NCBI GenBank assembly: GCA_030248065.1
Contig: JASAMV010000893.1
Span: 28,335-92,334 of the forward strand
DNA: 64,000 nt
Reading direction: 5' to 3'
Source: Rhynchonema sp. JSB1_4
Taxonomy: Eukaryota; Nematoda; Chromadorea; Monhysterida; Xyalidae
How positions within the stretch are numbered: the stretch's first letter is position 1; each line of letters starts with the position of its first letter. Shown one piece after another: positions 11,401 through 24,346 of this stretch. The notes under the pieces are model-generated. The model saw only the letters and a program-made list of their open reading frames with translations. It was not told the DNA's origin and did not search any database. The position numbers were made by a program, and so were the translations under genes.

Positions 11401-13478
11401 AATGGCGTGCAATCTGCCGGATCTGTAGGATCATTGGAATTGTAGCGCATTCTTATTGCACAGGTAACTAGTTTTAATTGGACCGAGCCGTGGGCATGGC
11501 ATGCCACAGGACTTAGGTTTAACGTACCCAGTCAATCTTGCACATTTCCTCGGTCCAAAGACGGGTGAATTGCCCAGCAACTCAGCAATGTCGTCTACAT
11601 TGGCATTGTCATCACACAAGGTCGATTTCAATCGTGCACCATTATGTCGACGTTTGGGCGTGTCCGACAATCGACGAGGTGGTCGATAGGGTGTGCGACC
11701 GAAACCGACATTCGCCTTCGCCGTCGTGTTTCTGCCATCAAATGAAACTGTTGCACAACCTATCCTTTTTGCGGTAACTCTTTTCTGTGACCACTAGTGC
11801 TGTGGCTACTTCGCAGGGGAGATACTGTACCTTGGCGCCAAAAAGAGGGCGATACCGGGGTACTGTACCCAGGATTTTAGGGGGAATCCGATTTGGGGGT
11901 GGGGAAGAAATTTTAGGGGGAGGTACTGTACCATACTATTTTCGTGGGAATTCAATTTTAATGGGTTAAACCGTGTCGCGCAAATTTTTGCTTTTTTAGT
12001 CGATTTTGGCCGATGGACCAAACAGGGGACTCTAGGGGTGAAACTTTCGACAAATTGGGGGAGATGCCGTTGCCGTACCAGAGGGGGGAGATACTGTACT
12101 TGAGCGCAGGGGGCCACATACCGTACCGGCGATGGGGAGATACTGTCGCGGCTCTTTTGGGTAACCAACCCTTGACCCCACAGCACTGGGGTGACGACGA
12201 ATAAAAAGCAGAGCAAGACATAGACAAAAATTTGGTCAACTATTTATGACTGAAAAGCCAATTTACTAGCTTTTTTGGCCAAAATACAAAATTTAGTAGC
12301 TTTTAGGCTACTAAATGAAAAACTCGCTTCAAAAAATTAATGCTAACAAGCTACTAAACTTGGTTAAAAAAATCCATGGGAGAGATACTGTACTGAGCGC
12401 AGGGGGCCACATACCCCGGCATAACAGTTAGAAAAACAACCAAATGCACACAAAATAAGTAGGTTCACAAACTACCTGGGTGTCGTTGAAAATCCATTTC
12501 GACAGATCGTCGGTGCATTGCCGGAGGTGCCTGGGTAATTGAACGGTGTTGTTGCAGCACCAATAGGTGTCCCGACTGCGTTACCGTGGCCCGTTTGCAT
12601 TGCGTCATCGTCTTGTTGAAACACCAGCCGAGCCTTTGCAAGTGCATCCACACTGACATCAATGGACGCGCCAGCTGCCGACTGGAATCCGAGACGAAAT
12701 GTGGCTGGCGATGGTGGTGTCTGATTTTCAGCAGTCGCAACTTCACCAACAGCGCTGTCAGTTTGTCTGCCAAATTGATTCCGCACTCGATCGTCAACAT
12801 CTGCGAACAACAACCTTGCGCGTTCAACTGCTTTCTTCGATACATTCACTGTCCGACCGGACGCACTTTGGAAGCCACCGAAATGTTCCCGTTGCTGTTG
12901 TTGAGGAGGTGATGCTGCTGGGCATTCTGATGTTTCATTCTCTTGGAACATGCGACGCGCCCTGGCCAGTGCGTGCTCGGATACGGCGACGGTGCGATTC
13001 GACGCTGTTGTGAAACCGAATGGCTGGGGTGCTGCTGCGTTGCTGCGCGACAGCTGTGTTTTGTCAGACGAATCGTCAATCTCATTCTTATCAGCCTCGG
13101 CAATCAATTGTCGACTTTCGGCCAACGCCGCGGCCGAAACGGCAATTGGTTTATCGGACGCGGTCACAAAGCCGAATTGGGGATTCGATGACAATGTTGA
13201 TGGGATATTTAGGGATCCTAATTGAGCAGTCCTACATCTCTGCCGAGAGTCATTGTCTTCTTCACCGGCCGCCGTGCGATCGTGATCAATCGATTGATTG
13301 GTATTCATTGGTTGCACATCGTCGTCCAACCAGCGTCGCGCTTTGGCCAATGCCCGTTCGCTGACTTGCACAGCACGACCGCTCGCCGACACGAAACCCA
13401 TAAAGCCACCGTGGCTTACACCCGCGTCCGTCGCCATGTGCGCTTCGATGCTGAAACACGATTCAATAACAGTGGAGT
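5446..13478 (-). CDS. BRCA2: BRCA2-like recombination mediator (N-terminus unresolved)
   Basis: Loads RAD51 onto single-stranded DNA during nuclear homologous recombination. Exons: 13478-12476, 11731-11469, 10973-10774, 10706-10501, 9857-9725, 9613-9546, 9507-9446, 9285-9179, 8981-8811, 8562-8377, 8297-8162, 8058-7917, 7780-7605, 7325-7132, 6759-6542, 5920-5726 and 5523-5446. The first holds five BRC repeats. Then come the helical domain (NHYRWIVWKLASLEC), OB1 (SDGWYSIGAALDQPL), a tower-type coiled region, OB2 (LMIYDAPSDDVDSFMREG) and OB3 (QVDVVGVVTSM). Phases agree throughout except exon 6759-6542, where the OB3 frame shifts by 2 bases, and one uncertain junction at 9446/9285. About 1,180 residues are covered. 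The PALB2-binding N-terminus and initiator ATG were not found. Confidence 0.93.
11127..11299. mobile_element. MITE carrying TTAGGC-like repeats, copy 1
   Basis: About 173 bp with terminal inverted repeats CGCATTTTGGGAAAAGCTAG and, at the other end, CGCATGTTGGGAAAAGCTAG (about 25 bp, one mismatch). The interior holds degenerate TTAGGC/TTGGGC units. GACAGAC occurs just outside both ends and may be part of a target duplication. It lies in a BRCA2 intron; an inverted relative is at 58830-59030. Confidence 0.8.
11796..12192. mobile_element. hAT-like MITE with GATACTGTACC units
   Basis: The ends read AGTGCTGTGGCTAC and CACAGCACTG (inverted). The interior repeats GGGGAGATACTGTACC-like units. It sits in the BRCA2 intron between exons 12476 and 11731. 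A stray unit of the same motif recurs near 12378-12410. Target duplication not clear. Confidence 0.6.
12600..13400 (-). repeat. Five BRC repeats in BRCA2
   Basis: Five copies of GF-x2-A(S/A)-x5-VS-x2-A(L/V)-x2-(A/S)R lie in one exon, beginning GFVSASGR, GFVTASDK, GFTTASNR, GFQSASGR and GFQSAAGA in protein order. Each is the RAD51-binding hairpin plus the following helix. Vertebrate BRCA2 has eight; C. elegans BRC-2 has one. Spacing is about 30-75 residues. Confidence 0.92.
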
Positions 13479-13699
13479 CTGCAGCACGAGGCGTGCCGGG
13501 CGTAACCAACAAAGTAACAAACAATTTAGCAATTTTGCTAACAGATTGACAACAGACTAATCGCAATCGCACCGCTTCGGCCAAAAAATCCTGTACGACT
13601 ATGCTTAGCTCACCCTCCAGGCACGGTGATTTGAAGGTTCTTCGAGCCCGCGCAGGTTTATGCGCATTTTTGTCGAACCAAAGGCGGACCCGCCGGTTC

Positions 13700-14935
13700 A
13701 CACTAACCTAGTTACAAAAACTATGCTTGCACAGGAAAGCTTAGGCTTTTCGGACCATTTTTACTTTTGATCCCAACCAGTGTAGTTCCTGGTCCGGCGC
13801 GGCGGTTAGTGTACCTATCCTTTTTTCGGAACTGCGGTTAGTGTACCTCTTTGGCGGGAAGACCCAAATTCAGGAAAAAGTCACTTTTTGAGGTGGAAAT
13901 TTTTACCGATTTTTGCCCTTTTTGGAAAAAATCTCCATAAAAAGGGTTTTTTGGGAACTTTTGACAACATTTGACCAAAAAAATCACCAATTGGCAAAAA
14001 TTGAGGCGGTTAGTGTGCTAGTGTACCTTGGTCGCGGCGGTTAGTGTACCTTAGGGGCAGGGGGGACCCCCTCCCCCCCAGGAACTGCACTGTGCTGTGG
14101 CTACTTTGGCGGGGCGGGTAGGGTACACAGGTGGAAAAATCCGGGGCTGGTAGGGGGTAGTGTACCTGGAATCTTGGGGGATCCGGTTCGGGGGTACGGG
14201 GAGGGGGAAGATTTTTCGGGGCGGGTAGGGTACAATACAAGTTTTTTGGTGCGCATTTTTATATGCTATAAAGTGCATATATCGCGCGTAGCGCGCGATT
14301 TTTTGCACTATAAAGGGTTTTCGGTCGAAATTTGGGCATTTTTGACCGAAAAATGGACATTTTGAGGGCAAAAATCGGGGCGGGCAGGGTACCAGAGGGG
14401 GCGGGTAGGGGTAGGGTACCACAGCGGGGCGGGTGGGGGGTTGTATACCAGGCCGGGGCGGGTAGGGTACCGTGGGGGACCCCCCAGCCACAGCACTGCC
14501 CCCAAGTAAAATCCCCTAGTAGCGTATTAAGGCTTGATAGTTGTGCACACTGCCCAGGTACGTTTATGCACGTTTCTTGTTCGTTTAGAGCATATAATAC
14601 GCCTCTTATTGATAAATAGACGCGAATAAATGCGATTATAAGCGAAAAACATCCTTTCAAAGCCCTTTTTAGGGGTTCTTGGGGGTATTTCTGGGAACAA
14701 TTTTTCAGATTCGGGTCAGTGAATTAATTGAGGTTCGGGCCGGGCCGGGCCGGAGATTTGGGGGTTCGGGTCGGGCCGGGCCGTTCCTCTGACCACTATC
14801 AAGCCTTAATACACTACTGTATAGGGGGTGTTACTTAGGGGGGCTCTATTCCGGGGGGCTCTATTAATTCACTGACCCCTTTTTGGGGGGCTGTATTACG
14901 ACGGGGGCTCTATTCCGGGGGAGGCTATATTTAGG
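13700..14935. mobile_element. Cluster of hAT-like MITE copies 5' of BRCA2 exons
   Basis: At least three element types abut. The first, 13778-14092, has ends CAGTGTAGTTCCTGG / CCAGGAACTGCACTG and repeats GCGGTTAGTGTACC. The second, about 14093-14494, starts near GTGCTGTGGCT, ends AGCCACAGCACTG and repeats GGGGCGGGTAGGGTACC. The third, about 14516-14826, has inverted ends around GTATTAAGGCTTGATAGT and is followed by GGGGGCTCTATT units. Open frames across these are low-complexity Pro/Gly/Arg translations and are not genes. Confidence 0.65.
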
Positions 14936-17344
14936 TTTTTACGGTAAAACCGCCTGCCCCTGCCGCTAAAACATTTTTCAAAAGCTTCTTGTTTTCGGCG
15001 ACACAACGATGCTTGCATTTTACATTTTCCAAGGACAGTCTCACATGGTGTTGAATATCGTTCTGGTGGGTCAATCGCCGCACGCCCGTTGTATGGGGGG
15101 ATGGGTTCGGTCGGGACTTCTGCGATAAAGGTGGAAGTAGTTCATTACCAACCCTCCGACAGGCTTCACCAACCAATGTACCTTGGTGCGTTGATACAAA
15201 CAATCTCAATGAGGAGGCCTCATGTGGCCCTGCGAAATAGTCCCACAGTCTGACGACGCAACCACAGGCCCCTCAGAGTCGTTCGTTCTGACACATCAAG
15301 CTCAGGACTCGCGCATCAACCCCTGGCACCCCTGGCCTCGATACAAATGCCACCGTGACCACCCACCCTCACCACAACGAGGCGCATGTGATGTTACATT
15401 ATTAGGTCATACTGCCACTGGGATGCCAGGAGGCCCGGGCCCGACCATATGGGATACGGTCACGGTAACGAGACCTTGGTGAGGCTTAGCAAAAATGTCC
15501 AAAATATGTCGCCGAAATCCCGACCGAACAGCCCCCGGTACACCCGCGGGTGTGCGGGACGATTCGGCGGACCTTGGCAGCTATACTTCATAAAGTAAAG
15601 TGGGACCTACTTGGGACCACGTGACCTTGCTGAATTCCACCGAAGGAAGGGCAATAACTCACTTCTATAGCCCAGAATATTCAAATCGCCGAAATCCCGA
15701 CCGAAACGTCCCCCGTACGCTCGGGGGTACGGGACGGGCCATGAATATCAACTCAATTTGGTACAACAAACAAATACATCTTTTGTAATCAGGTTCCTCA
15801 AGTAGGAATACGTGGGCTTATTTCACGCTGTGCGTCATTTTAGCTTCAAGTTCAGAACCCTGGGCAGCGAATCACAGTTACCAACACAGACGGTTACCCA
15901 TAATACCCTCAAAACGACGTGAGATGCGGAGCGCAACAACTTTAGTTTGTCCAGTTCTGCGACCATTTGCATGTGACAAGCTTGTCTGTTCCTGCGTGCA
16001 CATGTTTTTTTGCTTAACCTAAATTTCCCACGTCATCACGCGCCTCCGCATCTCGTCCGTGTGTGTCTATTTATCTGGTCGTTCGCACCAACAGAAAATT
16101 CTTGGCGTAGAAATTTAGCTGTTCGTTCGTAGACTCAGACACTCTTGTTCAGCATATGTACAAGCTCGCAGATGATTTAGTGCCTGCTTTTGAAACATCA
16201 GCTTGTCACTATCATCGTGTCAGCTCCGAAAGAGGCACTTGATAATCAGTTGAGCGGTTTGGTTTGTAGTATATGAGTACCCGTTTATGTTTGAGCAACT
16301 GGGAATTGCCACAACAGGCCAATATTTTGCTCTCTTGCGCAGGTCTTCGTGTGATGCCGAGAACCCTTTGTGTCGCTGCCAGGAGCAGCAGAAAAGTTAT
16401 GATGCTTCTTTTCTGGCCTGTGGTAGTTTCATAAATTCTTCAGCTCCCACTCCGGACCGGAGGCAGCTGTTGTTTTTCCATAAGCGCTGAATGAAACGAC
16501 ATCGTATTTCACAATTTTATTGTTTTTTCCGCTACATGGGCTAATTTGTCATGTTGAAAAACAGCTCAGTTGGTAACTCACACCTACAACTTCTTCCCCT
16601 GGTTACCATCCATCTTTTGTTTTGCTGTACGCTTTGCTCTGTTCATACCTACATACATGTAACGTTGATTGAAACATCACGCATCAATTTCAAACAGCGA
16701 TGTCACGCGACAAAACATCATTTTCTCACTAACTCGCATTGAAATAAATATGTTTATTACTTCCTTGTCTTCATGTACAGTATCCCACGTATTCACCGCA
16801 GCGTGACTGGCCGTTGACTTTTTTCGTGTTCATTTGGTTTCCGTGGCTACGAAGAATGAATGAGCCATGCACCAAACGTTTTATTTCGCGAAAAACTGGA
16901 CAGTACACGCTCACCTCGACACGCAAAACGATCTCGTTTAGTTTCAGTTTCATTCATAGTTCGATGCTTGTTATATTATCGCCCCAGTTTCAAACAGTGA
17001 AATCAATCCGTCGCATCTCAAGAATACTCCCCTGGCACCTGCTATCAAAAGTGCGTTACAGCGCCAGCAGCAAAACAGCTTCCGAAACTCAGAGCAAGAG
17101 CAATCAGTCTGACAATATGATCATTTCGATATGACGGGGCCACTGGCTGCATCTTGGAGGGCATGGCCATTAACGACCCTTCGGGACGTTCCTCTATCGA
17201 GTTCTCATGTCCTGCACAGTGTGCTCGGATAAAAATGTTTTTCCAAACTTTCAAAAAAAAATTGGGCTCTACCACAGCTCGCGTCGCCATATGAAATCTA
17301 ACACAAGGCTTGGCATAATTCGGTTTCATTTCAGCTTAAGCTTA
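14936..17344. other. No gene recognised
   Basis: Frames are short and unrelated to any family I know. Two related GC-rich segments (near 15509 and 15689, both around CCGAAATCCCGACCGAA) suggest a repeated element. Otherwise nothing identifiable. Confidence 0.45.
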
Positions 17345-18396
17345 TGTGGCATAGGCAGCGCTGACACCTATCAAATACAAGCCTAAGCCTGAGCCTGAAA
17401 ACAAGTGCAGCCTCAGCCAAAGCCTGACATGAAAAACGCATCGTCCTCACAAGGCCATGCGCAAAATTTTGGGGTATCGCACGCAAGGTCCTCTAAATCC
17501 CTAAGGGAAATGAGTGCATTTAGAGCGCAGAGCGCACAATTTTGTGGACATTTAAGTGTTTTGAGACGACGATTTGCATGATTTTCGGGGATTTCTGCTG
17601 TTCGTATGGTTAGCCTCCGTTTGGGTCCTTCAGGGATAAAACTGAACGATAACGACACTGGAGGCACAGGTTTCACCTGTAACCTTGGCAATGAAATAAA
17701 CGTGCAAATTGTGCTTCAGGTAACATTCCTTCTCGCCATGAGTATCTTCTGGTGCCTTCTCATAAAGGTAGTTTGTCTTCGTATGTATGGTAGATTGGGT
17801 GTACAAATTCTTGTGGTTTTGGAACTTGCGAAGCGCGCGAACTTTTTTCATATTGTGAGGGTTAAAGCTTAAATTTGTGGCATAGGCAGCGCTGACACCT
17901 ATCAAATACAAGCCTAAGCCTGAGCCTGAAAACAAGTGCAGCCTCAGCCAAAGCCTGACATGAAAAACGCATCGTCCTCACAAGGCCATGCGCAAAATTT
18001 TGGGGTATCGCACGCAAGGTCCTCTAAATCCCTAAGGGAAATGAGTGCATTTAGAGCGCAGAGCGCACAATTTTGTGGACATTTAAGTGTTTTGAGACGA
18101 CGATTTGCATGATGATTTCCTTGTATGGTTAGCCTCCGTTTGGGTCCTTCAGGGATAAAACTGAACGATAACGACACTGGAGGCACAGGTTTCACCTGTA
18201 ACCTTGGCAATGAAATAAACGTGCAAATTGTGCTTCAGGTAACATTCCTTCTCGCCATGAGTATCTTCTGGTGCCTTCTCATAAAGGTAGTTTGTCTTCG
18301 TATGTATGGTAGATTGGGTGTACAAATTCTTGTGGTTTTGGAACTTGCGAAGCGCGCGAACTTTTTTCATATTGTGAGGGTTAAAGCTTAAATTTG
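17345..18396. repeat. 0.53-kb tandem duplication
   Basis: Unit 1 (17345-17875) and unit 2 (17876 to about 18396) are nearly identical. Both start TGTGGCATAGGCAGCGCTGA and contain CCTAAGCCTGAGCC (TTAGGC-like). Unit 2 differs mainly by a short deletion near 18112-18122. An 88-codon frame is preserved in both copies but shows no family resemblance. Confidence 0.9.
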
Positions 18397-19142
18397 AGGA
18401 TTTTAAGATATTTTTTCCTTCTTCTTTCTGAGATTTACATGGAGCACTGCCCCAGGTTACATATTTCAAGTTACCTGCTCCCTCCTAGTCACTGCAGCCG
18501 ACGACAAGGAAAGAAAGCCAGAGGGCACGTTATGTTTACGGTAGCATGTCAATCACAGTAACTCCAGCTTCAGTTGTGCACCTTGTGCGAGCAGCAGAAC
18601 CAAAGTCGACGGTTGTAAAACGATTCAAAGTGGGTCGTTCATTTTATGATCGGACACCGAGCTTATTTTTATGCTGCATCAGTAACTGCTGTCATTATTA
18701 CGGCACGATCGCAATAGGTCATTGTATGTACGGTAGTTTCCTGCTCTATTTTGCACCTTGTGAATGCCCCAAATGAGAAATGGGTTCGCGTTTGAAATTT
18801 TTACCTTCGAGACCTTTCTCGAGAGAACTGTCGGGGTAAGCGTTTTTACTGCCGTGAACTTTTATGTTTCACGCGCACACTTTTCTTGCCATTTTGTGTC
18901 CGTTTACCGCCACTCAAAAAAGGTTTACATATTGACTCTAAAAAGTACCAGTAGAAGCCTAAGTTTCATCATGAGCCGAAAACTAGACTTGTGATAATGA
19001 TTATGATATATGACATGCAGTATCTCAATTTTCAAGGTAAGCGGCCTGGTGAGCTGAACCAAGTCATTGTGTGGAGGCGTGCATTCCTTTGCACCGTGGC
19101 TCATTAAAGCACATTCATTTGGTGCTTGTAACCCGGGCTAAT

Positions 19143-19267
19143 GTTACAGGGGTCAACTCAAGTGGTCAAATCCCTTCGTCAACTCATAGTAATCCCGAGT
19201 GAGCGCGAGCATGGCATTAAAGTGAGTTGACGAAGTGATTTGACCATTTTAGTTGACCGCTGTAATA
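19143..19267. mobile_element. Foldback MITE (GGTCAACTCAAGTGGTCAAA arms)
   Basis: About 125 bp; the arms of about 45 bp are imperfect inverted copies, both running from TGTTACAG/TATTACAG through GGTCAACT and CTTCGTCAACTCA to the centre. A related copy lies in the first intron of the GPCR gene. Confidence 0.75.
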
Positions 19268-19931
19268 TAAACCGTAACCTGCCTTGCTGAGACAACACTG
19301 GTTTGTTCCCTTCAATCATAAATTCAGTCCGATAACACGCGCGAATACTTTCCACCCGAGGTGCTGGCATGGCGCTACGGTATTTCAGGCTTTGCACGCA
19401 GACGCGAATAAACCATGATAATGTTCTGCAGCCCCAACATACATAAGTAATATTGCTGTGCAAGCAGTTTTCAACTCGACCTAAGGTGTAAAGGTGTGAT
19501 TGTTCCGCTTTTTTTTCCAAATAATTTATTTGTGTTTAAATTTTGATTATCTCTTATTTCACAACCACAGGCACAACGATTGTTTCATGCCGATTCCGCG
19601 GAGCTTCATATATGTCCCCAATCAAGTCAGACATTGTTTTTTGTGCGCTTTCGCAGAATGCAATCTCAAGCCACTGTTGTGTCACACAGCGACTGCCTGA
19701 AGTCCGATAGTCAAATTCAATCCCGATTTCCTTCATGATCGGTCGCAAATCAAGTCAACTTAAATACTGTGTCATTGCCTTCCATTTCCCTTCATCGCAT
19801 TTCCCGGGGTTTATGATTCGCATTTAGTTAGAGAAGGCTTGTTCCCCAACCAAGTTCCTTCTTTGATGTCAATCCGCAAGCGAGCCGCAGTGCATAACCA
19901 GATGACTCGTTAAAGTTTTGCAACTTAAGGC

Positions 19932-20044
19932 CTAACTATAGTTCGTTCTCTCACGCAACAAGAAACAAATTTTCTCACGCGCTCGCCAGCCAATGAGCGC
20001 ACGAGGACTTGTTTCGCGTTGCGTGAGAGAACGAAGTATATTAT
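19932..20044. mobile_element. Foldback MITE (CGTTCTCTCACGCAAC arms)
   Basis: Arms TTCGTTCTCTCACGCAAC appear on both strands with CCAATGAGCGC near the centre. It shares its layout with the copies at 33689-33812 and 37077-37183. Confidence 0.75.
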
Positions 20045-23000
20045 GCTTTTATAAAAATGAACCTTGTATTGGCGTACACGTGAAATCAATAGCGAATGTC
20101 TTTCCGGCATTCAATTGTTTCATTTGCCACAACACTGTCGCTGAGGTTACTGTAATTGGACTTAGGTATGTAGGTCACATTTTACGTATAGTTCGCTGGT
20201 GTTCGCAAATCGTATTACTATCAATACAACAGTGCAACTGTACCTGTTATTTTGGGAGCAAATTGAGCGAACCGAACCAGGAACGAAAAGCGTGAGCTGA
20301 TTGGCATGGCATAAATCAGTGACAGGATGTGCGCAGCGGAAAGCTTTCTTTTTCCTGGTTTGCTTCATCCCCTGTTTATCACGTGCAACTGCTTCATTCC
20401 CTGCTTATCACGTGCAACTGAATGCGCTGTTATGATAAAAGGTCGTGGTGCTTGTGGCACGCGCAGCGCGTTAACAACACGATGGGCGGGTTTCGGCTCC
20501 CGTGGTCTAACCCTTGGTTTGCGCCCGGAGCCATCGTCAAGACCGAAGCGCACGGCTCTGCAGACTCCAATAAACTAAAAATATCCCAAAACACCAAAAT
20601 GTTTTTTTTATCAAAACTCGCTTTGTGCAAACGCAGCACAGCACAGCCACAAGCAAACCGCGCACTGCGCTGTTATGGTTCCTTTCACAAATTAGTAGGG
20701 CGTGGGAGTTCCACCGCCTGTGTTCCCTTGAATAATAGGTGCTGCTCTGCACTTGTACTTTGTATGGTACTTATGTATACCATTACCTACATGTGTAGAT
20801 GATAACCAACCACGCAGACTGTTTCTATTCAACCTACGGTAGCCGGAGCGCTGGCGGGAAACATCCCAATTATGCGAGTTAATACTTTTTTAAGCGAGCG
20901 TGTGCATGCAAGCGTTTCAAAACCAAATTGAATTTTCGCCGTCGTCCGGGCAGGGTTGGATAAAAAAATTTATGGTCGTATTTCTTTTAACTTTTCCTAA
21001 GTTTTAGAAATTATTTTTTAAGATTAACTTTTTTTATTCCGGACCACAAAAAGTTCGGTTCTCAATGTGAAAAATTGCTCAAATCTGCTTGATAATTAGA
21101 TTAGATTTGAGAATATGAGAACCTACAGTATTCGTGTGTTTGCGAACGGGAAGTCGCGAAGTGATATTTTTACGATGAGCCCAATCGGCGTGTCACAGGA
21201 AAACTAAATCACTGGCATATTTTCTCAGAAAAATTACTTGAAGACTGCTGCGTAGCCCGCCATGCGACGTCCGGCGTTTGGCACGATAGTGTCACACTTG
21301 GCATATCTGACTTGCTGGAGGAAGAGCTGAGTGGCCACATCATGATAGCTGCTTAGGTTGTTGAGTGGAGCCATGGACTGCTTGACACAGTAATGTCACT
21401 GTGCCGAACCGAAATACAAGCGCCGTAGGCGATTTTTGATTAAAAAAAAACAAATGCATTTTTCACCAAGAAAAGGAGAAAATAATAATAAAATTGGCTC
21501 ACTTTTCTACTTTTTAAGTGAGCTACTCTTTTAAAAAATTGTTTTTTACTTTTGCAGCCCAACTCTGCTCCGCCAGGCGCGTATGAAGGATGATGGACAC
21601 GTTTGTCATATTATTATCTGCACTTGCTGGCTTTCAATAAGGGCGCATTGTACACGCACTTTGTTGCGCGTGCGGGTGATGAGCTTTAGGACCAAGTTAT
21701 GGGAAAGGGAAATACCCGCGGGACACACCTAAAGTGCTGTATATCCTGGACCCCAATTTTCGAATTATCTCACTAAACAAGTTTGTTTAAAAAGATATTT
21801 ACCCTGTCACCCTGCTGCTGTGTGAAAAATATGGACTGTTTATTGCGGTCGTCTTACCGTATGCGTTGTGTACCGTGTATGTAGTGGTTAACCATCAGTC
21901 GGGCCAACAACGCCAATGAGCTTCACAGCCCATGGAGGTGTCGGCCAACATCCAAAGCTCCATTTAATTCCCAGCCGACTGTGAGTGAAGCGCCATTTTT
22001 GCGCGCTCGCAAGCCCAACGGCAGCGACTAACCCAATATTCAATGTGGCTCCATGTGGTCTTCTTTGTGCGCCGACCCCGCTCGAGCACTGGCTTGTGGA
22101 CATGCCGATTATATTTCACGGTCGTTTGCAAACTATAATCTGAAAATGCTTATTTCTTGCGCCTCTGAACATGTGTGCACTGGCATTATGATGTATATGT
22201 ACATACAGAAGGCCAATACGCTGTATACCCCACTCACACCTCACATAGAGAACGGCGTGGATACATAACCATGTTACATCGTATATGCCCCCTCAGCTTC
22301 ATTGAAAGATATGTATAGGTAGTTCCTGTGAGCGTCAAAACTGGACTTCGAAGACAATATACGGTGCACTTCCCAAAACAGCAACAGTTTTGTGTTTTTG
22401 GCGTCTGTCTGTCTGAGCGCCACTTTTCGCTCATTGTTTTTTGCGCGCCGAGCTGCATTACACTCAGTCGAAAGCCCCATGGAACCCGTGCCGGCAGCTG
22501 CGGGCTGCATGCAGACAGGATATTATTTTTTCACAAAAATGTTTGCCGGCATCTTTGCTTTCGTTCAGTTATTGTGGATGCACCTACAGCTACACTGCAG
22601 GCAGGCAACATTACAGACAATAGACTAAAATTTGCAATCTGAATGTGGTGTGTACGGTTGCTTGTTAATGGCGTCTAAAAGCTTTCCGTCATTTCATAAA
22701 TCCACCAAGAAGAGCTCTCATCAGGTGCAAGCTTTTGAGGTGATGGCGTATATAGTTATGACTTCAAGTTCATTCTTTATTTGTGCAAGGTAAAGTACCC
22801 AAATGTACAAAAACGTACCCTTGCTAAGTATTTTTTGTCCCATTCAGGCAAATTCCACACCACGTTTTCCACAACAAGAGCTGAGCTCTGCTTTTTGTTC
22901 TGTTCTGTTCCGTGTTTTTTTCATTGCCAGCGGCATATCAACTGCGAAAGTTCACCACCACAAACGCGGCAATGGGAATAACATTTGTGGTGGGTGGCAG

Positions 23001-23088
23001 TTGCCACAGTATCCAGCTGCTCAAATGGTACCTCATGATGCGGCATCACTGTATTTGTGTATCCAGATCCACACGTGCCGTTGTAACA

Positions 23089-23133
23089 CTGCGTATCCGT
23101 ATCGTCGTTACTAACGACGATACGGATACGCAG
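23089..23133. repeat. Perfect 22-bp palindrome with 1-base spacer
   Basis: The sequence from CTGCGTATCC at 23089 is followed, after a single C at 23111, by its exact reverse complement ending at 23133. No gene is nearby. Confidence 0.9.
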
Positions 23134-24346
23134 TCTGAAAGGCGATTTATTTCCAAGACAAATTTCAAAACCGCCTCGATATCAAACAAAAGCTTCAGGT
23201 TTTGCAAGCAGATCCATTACTTTTCATCAAGTTCATGTGCCCCGCATCGAACGCAATTGGGCAAAAATAAAGCGCGCGGGTTTCGAGATTTCAGTTTCCT
23301 AGACGTCCTGCGCCGCTGTCTCTCCTGTCCGTGATCGGTCCGCGTCCGGGTGTGACCACTACTGTTTCAAGCATTTTTGGAAAACTGTCACATTCATCAT
23401 ATCATACGAATGAAACATCGGAGACAAAAACTGTCCAAGTGCTTGCCGTGGCACACACACGCACAGTACGTTGATGTTTCACAAAGTTGGCTTGTGTAAG
23501 ACAATCAACTACTATCCAAAAGTATGTAGGACCGACACCGGGCCCAACCGAAATCGGAGTGTGTTGAAACAGACCCGTGCGCCTCAATATCTGTTTCAGT
23601 AGTCGTGCGTGTTGGTGGGCGTCTTACAGACAAAACAGCGGTGGAAGAAACCGCGACGGCAGCGCAGCAAAAAAACAGCAGCCACTCAAAGACTATGTAT
23701 CCGCATACTGTGCCTACCATTACGTACATTGCTTATGAAAAAACAGAGGTCGCTGTTTCTTTCCACCGCTGTGCACCCATGCGTGGTCACTTGGCCGTCA
23801 CACTCGCATTAGATTGTTTTTGTTGTCGTTGGTCGCAACGGACACTCGCCGCGTAGGTACTTTTCTGAAAGCTCGATTGTTATAAATCTGATCTAGCTGA
23901 ACTTCCTCAACTGGTGACTCATGCTCCCTCTTTTCTTGGGCCATTGAAAGTGGGTGCAACTCCTCGTCCGATGCGCAGCATGAGGAAAACTACTGAGAAA
24001 CTTTATTCAAAAAGTGCGCATAGGGCATATAAACAAGCCGTAAGTCACTCAATAAAATTGCTTGTCCTGTCAACTTTTTCAAGTTTGTTCGCCCGTACCG
24101 AGATCGAGTTTTTTTATTGTCTCCCTTGCTATTTGCTAATAAACTGGTTAAAACGACTGTGGTTCGTGGTTCCGTTATGACATCGTGTAGTCAGCGAATA
24201 GTGCGTTGAGAACTATTGCGCCCTGAAACTCAGCTGGTAATTTCAGACAGACGTCCACAGTATGGTGTCGTGAATTAACAGAAAAAAACAGGGAAAAACT
24301 ACATACAGTAGTCCATAATCGTCCACAAACACAATCGAAGAGAACG

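Larger units (their letters stand above)
18397..24346. other. Gene-poor interval with small inverted repeats
   Basis: No convincing exon was found over about 6 kb. Hairpin elements inside it are listed separately. The 3' part would hold the promoter of the GPCR gene. Confidence 0.45.

Noticed and set aside
13479..13709. Upstream extension of the BRC exon frame as coding N-terminus
   Set aside because: A good acceptor at 13479-13480 precedes the repeats, GT/AG-rich sequence and no ATG-led homology are seen above it; the N-terminal exons could not be placed.
14051..14660. Overlapping Pro/Tyr-rich frames of 130-146 codons
   Set aside because: They are translations of the GGGGCGGGTAGGGTACC minisatellite in an element.
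17606..18391. 88-codon frames (17606-17872, 18125-18391) as a duplicated membrane-protein gene
   Set aside because: They are identical because the DNA was duplicated, they have no family resemblance, and there are no supporting splice or upstream signals.
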